NCBI RefSeq assembly: GCF_000423305.1
Contig: NZ_KE384001.1
Location: 177,393 to 229,214, forward strand
Direction: 5' to 3'
Source of the DNA: Legionella moravica DSM 19234
GTDB lineage: Bacteria; Pseudomonadota; Gammaproteobacteria; Legionellales; Legionellaceae
Length of the DNA: 51,822 nucleotides
Under the pieces are notes generated by a model. The model was not told where the DNA came from. It ran no database searches and worked only from the letters and a program-made list of their open reading frames with translations. Positions 48,464 to 51,822 of the stretch are shown here, piece by piece (position 1 is the first letter of the stretch; each line of letters starts with the position of its first letter). The position numbers and the translations under genes are program-made.

Positions 48464-48501
48464 GCAATACAGAGCGAATCTTCGCTAACATACTGTATTG
48501 C
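48464..48501. terminator. Nested hairpin after rlmI
   Basis: GCAATACAG (48464-48472) pairs with CTGTATTGC (48493-48501), and AGCGAA (48473-48478) with TTCGCT (48481-48486) inside it. It lies 59 bp after rlmI with no T-run. The 253-bp gap 48406-48658 has no gene. Confidence 0.45.
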
Positions 48502-48658
48502 TTCACTTCATTCGTTACGACGTCCCTTGTATTGTTTACTGGGCGTCGAAATTTCAGTTATGAAAACACTCTGAAATAAAACATTATGCAAGTTTTTTAT
48601 TTATCTTCTAATCTTAATATCAGTACACATAATAAAATGATTAAACAAGGATTCATCC

Positions 48659-50266
48659 GTGGATACTAACTGGATAAAAGGATGTTTAATAGTGATCATT
48701 TTAACAGGGGTTCTTATGGATTCTGTAACTTCTCATGCGGGAAATGGTCGAGGTGATGTTCATACAGTTTATCAGGGGCAATCAGTCGATGATTTAATCA
48801 TTCGGTATATGGATGAAAATAATGTACCGGGATTAACTTTGGCTATAGTTCAAGCCCCATATATCACTCGAGTTGTAGGATATGGCCTTGTTGATACCGA
48901 TAGCAGGCGGTTGGCTGCCACGAGAACTGTTTTTAATATCGGTCAGATAACCAATGCCTATACCGCAGTTGCAATAATGCAATTGAAGGAGGAGGGGAAA
49001 GTGCAGCTTGATACTTCCCTGGGCAAGTATCTTCCAAATATACCGGATCGCTGGCAACCTATAACCATCAGACAGCTTTTAACGCACAGTTCAGGACTGC
49101 CAGACTATACCTTAGCTACCGGATTCAATTATGCCAAAAACTATCAAACCCGGGACATTTTGAATTTAATCAGTGATAAAGAGCTGCTGTTCAAGCCAGG
49201 ATCCCAGATGCGGAGCAGTGCATCCAACCCTTATTTATTGGGCTTGATCATCGAACAAGTCAGTGGGATGAGTTATCAGGATTATGTGACCAAGAATCAA
49301 ATTGAACGTTTGGGCTTAAAACATACCTTTTTTATCTCCAATGCTCAATCCATAGCAAATGAGATAACAAATGGAACGAATCCTTTTAAACACAGCGCAT
49401 TTCTCCACAAACCAGTGTTTATAGATCCGGTTGAAGCCGCTGTGGGATACAGTCAATCGGAACAGGGCCTTGTTGCAGTTCCATCACCAACCTGGTCTGC
49501 TACTTTTGCTGCAAGCGGCATTATCGCCTCTGCTGAGGATATTAGCTTATGGGATATCGGCTTGGCGGGAGATATTTTAGTTAAAGACACGGCTGATAGG
49601 AGTTTCCTGTACAGTGCTCCAACAATTAATAATCACTCGGTGCCCGGTAATGCGGGATGGTTTTTCCCCGGGCATAAGGGATTGATGGAGATTAAGGGAG
49701 CCATTCCTGGTTATTCTGCGTTTTTAAGTCGATTTACAGATCCTTCAGAATTACTTTGTGTTACCCTATTGGCAAATAAGGGTAATTTGCCGGATTTGGA
49801 TAGTTTAGCACGAAAAATTGCGGCTTCATTTGATGCGAAGCTGGGGACGCCCGTGGGTTCAGACTGGTCTGAAACGGTGCAAAGTCCTTATTCCGTATCA
49901 GAAACACTGGATCGCGTTTCCAGCTTGATTAAAAAAAATGGAGGGACTGTCTTTGCTCGTATTGATCATGCATTGGAAGCGCATCAGACGAATCAGCTAC
50001 TTTCTGATACTCAGGTAATCATTATAGGCAATCCTGCCAAGGGTACTGCGCTGATGCAGGCCAATGCTGCTTTTGCTCTTGATTTACCATTGCGTATTAT
50101 GGCAACACAGGATGCCTCTGGGCAAGTCTGGCTTAGTTTTACTGATCCACTTAAACTGGCGAGTGAGTATCAACTGAATGCGCAGCAAATACCTGTATTA
50201 AAACAAATGAGCCTGGGATTAAGGACTCTTTGTCAGCAAGCGATTTCAGCTCAGTCAGAATTGTAA
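48659..50266 (+). CDS. Serine beta-lactamase-fold protein lacking catalytic residues, fused to DUF302
   Basis: The 535-aa protein starts at GTG with AAGGA 7 nt before it. A signal peptide (IKGCLIVIILTGVLMDSVTSHA) precedes a serine beta-lactamase/AmpC-like domain (residues about 40-395): FNIGQITNAYTA, TIRQLLTHSSGLPDY, LLGLIIEQVSGMSY and AIPGYSAFLSRF. The SxxK motif is QITN (Q96, N99), the YxN position reads ASN (A188), and the HxG/KTG position reads KGA (346-348). All three catalytic motifs are thus altered. Residues about 415-525 are a DUF302 domain (TVFARIDHALEAH, IIGNPAKGTALMQ, LPLRIMATQD, LSFTDP). A non-enzymatic, ligand-binding envelope protein is likely. Confidence 0.85.
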   Translation: MDTNWIKGCLIVIILTGVLMDSVTSHAGNGRGDVHTVYQGQSVDDLIIRYMDENNVPGLTLAIVQAPYITRVVGYGLVDTDSRRLAATRTVFNIGQITNAYTAVAIMQLKEEGKVQLDTSLGKYLPNIPDRWQPITIRQLLTHSSGLPDYTLATGFNYAKNYQTRDILNLISDKELLFKPGSQMRSSASNPYLLGLIIEQVSGMSYQDYVTKNQIERLGLKHTFFISNAQSIANEITNGTNPFKHSAFLHKPVFIDPVEAAVGYSQSEQGLVAVPSPTWSATFAASGIIASAEDISLWDIGLAGDILVKDTADRSFLYSAPTINNHSVPGNAGWFFPGHKGLMEIKGAIPGYSAFLSRFTDPSELLCVTLLANKGNLPDLDSLARKIAASFDAKLGTPVGSDWSETVQSPYSVSETLDRVSSLIKKNGGTVFARIDHALEAHQTNQLLSDTQVIIIGNPAKGTALMQANAAFALDLPLRIMATQDASGQVWLSFTDPLKLASEYQLNAQQIPVLKQMSLGLRTLCQQAISAQSEL

Positions 50267-50295
50267 TTGATGTTGCTTCTATATAGAGAAATGAA

Positions 50296-51432
50296 TTGAT
50301 TATTTACCGAATTGTTCTTACTGTTTTTTTAGGCTTATCGACTTCCTGTTTGGATGCGGCAAAACCAACGCTTCGCGATAAAATAGGGCAAATGTTGATA
50401 CTTGGATTTCAAGGGAAAGAGATCAATGCACAGTCACCGATAGTTCGATCAATAGAGCAAGATAATATTGGTGGGGTAATTCTGTTTGATTATAACCAAC
50501 AGTCACAGAATTTTGATAAAAATATTGAAAGCCCTGCACAACTGAAAAAGCTCAATCAGCAGTTACAAGAGTTCACTGAAAAAGCCAATCAAGTACATCA
50601 TAGAGTTCATCTGCCTCTATTTATTTCAGTTGATTATGAAGGTGGTCAAATAATACGATTGAGTCCATTGTATGGTTTTCCCGATATTCCCTCCGCAAAA
50701 AAAATGGGTACTATGTCACTTGCTGAAGCTCAATCCATTGCAAAATTAATGGCCATGACCATGAAATCAGTAGGCATTAATTTGGATTTTTTTCCGGACC
50801 TGGATGTTGATGTGAATCCCAATAATCCTGTAATCGGGAAAAAAGAGCGTAGTTTTTCTCCAGTTCCTGAAGTGGTGTCGCAGTATGCTTCAGTATTTAC
50901 ATCGCAATTTTTGGAGAATCACATTCAATGTGCTTACAAACATTTTCCCGGGCATGGGAGTTCTTTGGAAGACTCTCATCTGGGCTTTGTTGATATAACT
51001 GATACCTGGACTGCACAAGAATTAATTCCTTTCGCAAAGCAAATAGAACAACCCAGGCATTGTGGTATGGTGATGATTGCTCATATTGTGAATAGAAAAC
51101 TGGATTCAACCGGGCTTCCTGCCTCACTTTCATCCAGGATGATTACAGGTCTTTTACGTCATGAATTAAAATTTGATGGCTTAGTCATTACCGATGATCT
51201 GCAGATGAAAGCCATTACAAATCACTATGGTTTGGCTAAGGCGCTTACTTTGTCGATTAATGCTGGCGCGGATATGTTGATATTTGGAAATCAGTTGGTA
51301 GAACGATTTCAGGATCCTAAAGAAATCGTTGATATTATTGAGCAGAAAGTTCAAGTAGGTGAAATTTCAGAGCAACGAATTAATGAGGCCTATCAACGTA
51401 TTGTTCGTATGAAAAAATCACTGTGTAAGTAG
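50296..51432 (+). CDS. Exported glycoside hydrolase family 3, NagZ-like
   Basis: The 378-aa GH3 enzyme has the NagZ motif KHFPGHGSS with LEDSHLG (catalytic His-Asp region), the SVDYEGGQIIRL active-site strand and the VITDDLQM nucleophile Asp. Unlike cytosolic NagZ, it begins with a hydrophobic segment (IVLTVFLGLSTSC) that looks like a signal peptide; a lipoprotein Cys is possible but the lipobox is poor. The start is probably TTG at 50296, since the ATG at 50291 hits a stop at once. It should cleave N-acetylglucosamine-beta linkages in peptidoglycan fragments outside the cytoplasm. It lies 29 bp after the DUF302 fusion, so they likely form one operon. Confidence 0.85.
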   Translation: MIIYRIVLTVFLGLSTSCLDAAKPTLRDKIGQMLILGFQGKEINAQSPIVRSIEQDNIGGVILFDYNQQSQNFDKNIESPAQLKKLNQQLQEFTEKANQVHHRVHLPLFISVDYEGGQIIRLSPLYGFPDIPSAKKMGTMSLAEAQSIAKLMAMTMKSVGINLDFFPDLDVDVNPNNPVIGKKERSFSPVPEVVSQYASVFTSQFLENHIQCAYKHFPGHGSSLEDSHLGFVDITDTWTAQELIPFAKQIEQPRHCGMVMIAHIVNRKLDSTGLPASLSSRMITGLLRHELKFDGLVITDDLQMKAITNHYGLAKALTLSINAGADMLIFGNQLVERFQDPKEIVDIIEQKVQVGEISEQRINEAYQRIVRMKKSLCK

Positions 51433-51540
51433 GTGCTTTTGGCAGTTGTTCTATCCCCACTTCTTATTGATCTTAACATTTCTAGACCCCCCGCCTTCGC
51501 GGACTGAGTGATCCCCTGATATTTTTTGAACAACTAGAAT

Positions 51541-51822
51541 TTACCATTTTCTAGCCAACTCCTGCTCCATCAGGGTTGGCAAGTTTTCATAGTCAATATT
51601 GAGCTCTTGTAGCTTATCAAATTCAATCATCAACTGCCCCAGATAGAAATAAGAGAATACTTTTTTATCTCTGACGGTGTTTGCCTGAAAAACGCGTTGG
51701 TAATTTTGGCTATGGGCGATGACCCCGATAATCCAAAACATCAGTTGAACAATAGCAGCCAAAAGCATCTTAACTCCCCAACGATAAATGCTTTTTGTGT
51801 GCGCATAACGTGCTGATAAACC
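51541..51822 (-). CDS. Partial gene: small membrane protein, unknown
   Basis: This minus-strand frame stays open to the window edge, so the true start may lie outside. An ATG at 51768 has GGGGAG 5 nt before it and would give 75 aa. One hydrophobic helix (LLAAIVQLMFWIIGVIA) is followed by a charged helical tail ending ELARKW. No family is recognised. It is convergent with the GH3 gene. Confidence 0.6.
   Translation of the reverse strand, partial: GLSARYAHTKSIYRWGVKMLLAAIVQLMFWIIGVIAHSQNYQRVFQANTVRDKKVFSYFYLGQLMIEFDKLQELNIDYENLPTLMEQELARKW

Overview
The window looks like chromosome of a Legionella species, most likely Legionella pneumophila or a close relative. The DNA is AT-rich. It carries ordinary gammaproteobacterial housekeeping genes (a riboflavin cluster, pyrG-kdsA, bamD, rdgC, kup, yajQ, pilSR), a twelve-repeat Sel1 protein resembling Legionella LidL, and several long orphan proteins with eukaryote-like features (ankyrin-like repeats, J domains, serine-rich tails) that look like Dot/Icm effectors. 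The species assignment is inferred from gene content, because no rRNA is present.

Layout. 1-720 is a tandem array of about 248-bp units, each holding a large palindrome. 1008-4103 is a membrane PAS-GAF-GGDEF-EAL protein. 4298-8326 (minus) holds two effector-like genes, and 8529-9266 an outer-membrane barrel. 9562-12975 (plus) has argE, a udk-like kinase and an MFS transporter; the gap before the kinase carries a cluster of DnaA-box-like sites. 13080-17609 holds two more large unknown proteins in convergent orientation, one with a perfect 111-bp internal duplication. Next come yajQ, an intact GGDEF-EAL gene and a secreted phytase-like cysteine phosphatase. A divergent pair at 22062-24560 encodes a Memo-AMMECR1 fusion and its radical SAM partner (the AmmeMemoRadiSam set). 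A LysR regulator, a cytosolic J-domain protein and the Sel1 protein follow.

28727-31632 is the pilS-pilR two-component pair. A small stand-alone Lrp/AsnC-like sensor domain and an intergenic repeat block precede a RES-Xre toxin-antitoxin operon with paired operator-like palindromes. 33719-41427 has a BepA-like M48 protease, then ribD-ribE-ribBA-ribH with overlapping stops and starts, then pyrG-kdsA, also overlapping. An 845-bp gap with hairpins contains tRNA-Ser(UGA). The right end has bamD, rdgC, kup, an outer-membrane protein, an RlmI-like methyltransferase, a serine-hydrolase-like protein that has lost its catalytic motifs and is fused to DUF302, an exported NagZ-like GH3 enzyme, and a partial membrane protein running off the window.

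Functional themes are cyclic-di-GMP and type IV pilus control (two GGDEF/EAL proteins, a YajQ protein, PilSR), host interaction (LidL-like protein, candidate effectors, phytase-like enzyme), envelope biogenesis and peptidoglycan turnover (BamD, M48 protease, KdsA, GH3), and cofactor or nucleotide synthesis. The best candidates for undescribed biology are the catalytically dead beta-lactamase-fold/DUF302 fusion beside an exported NagZ homologue, the effector candidate with an RVxF-like PP1-docking motif next to an NLS-like stretch, and the palindromic repeat family.
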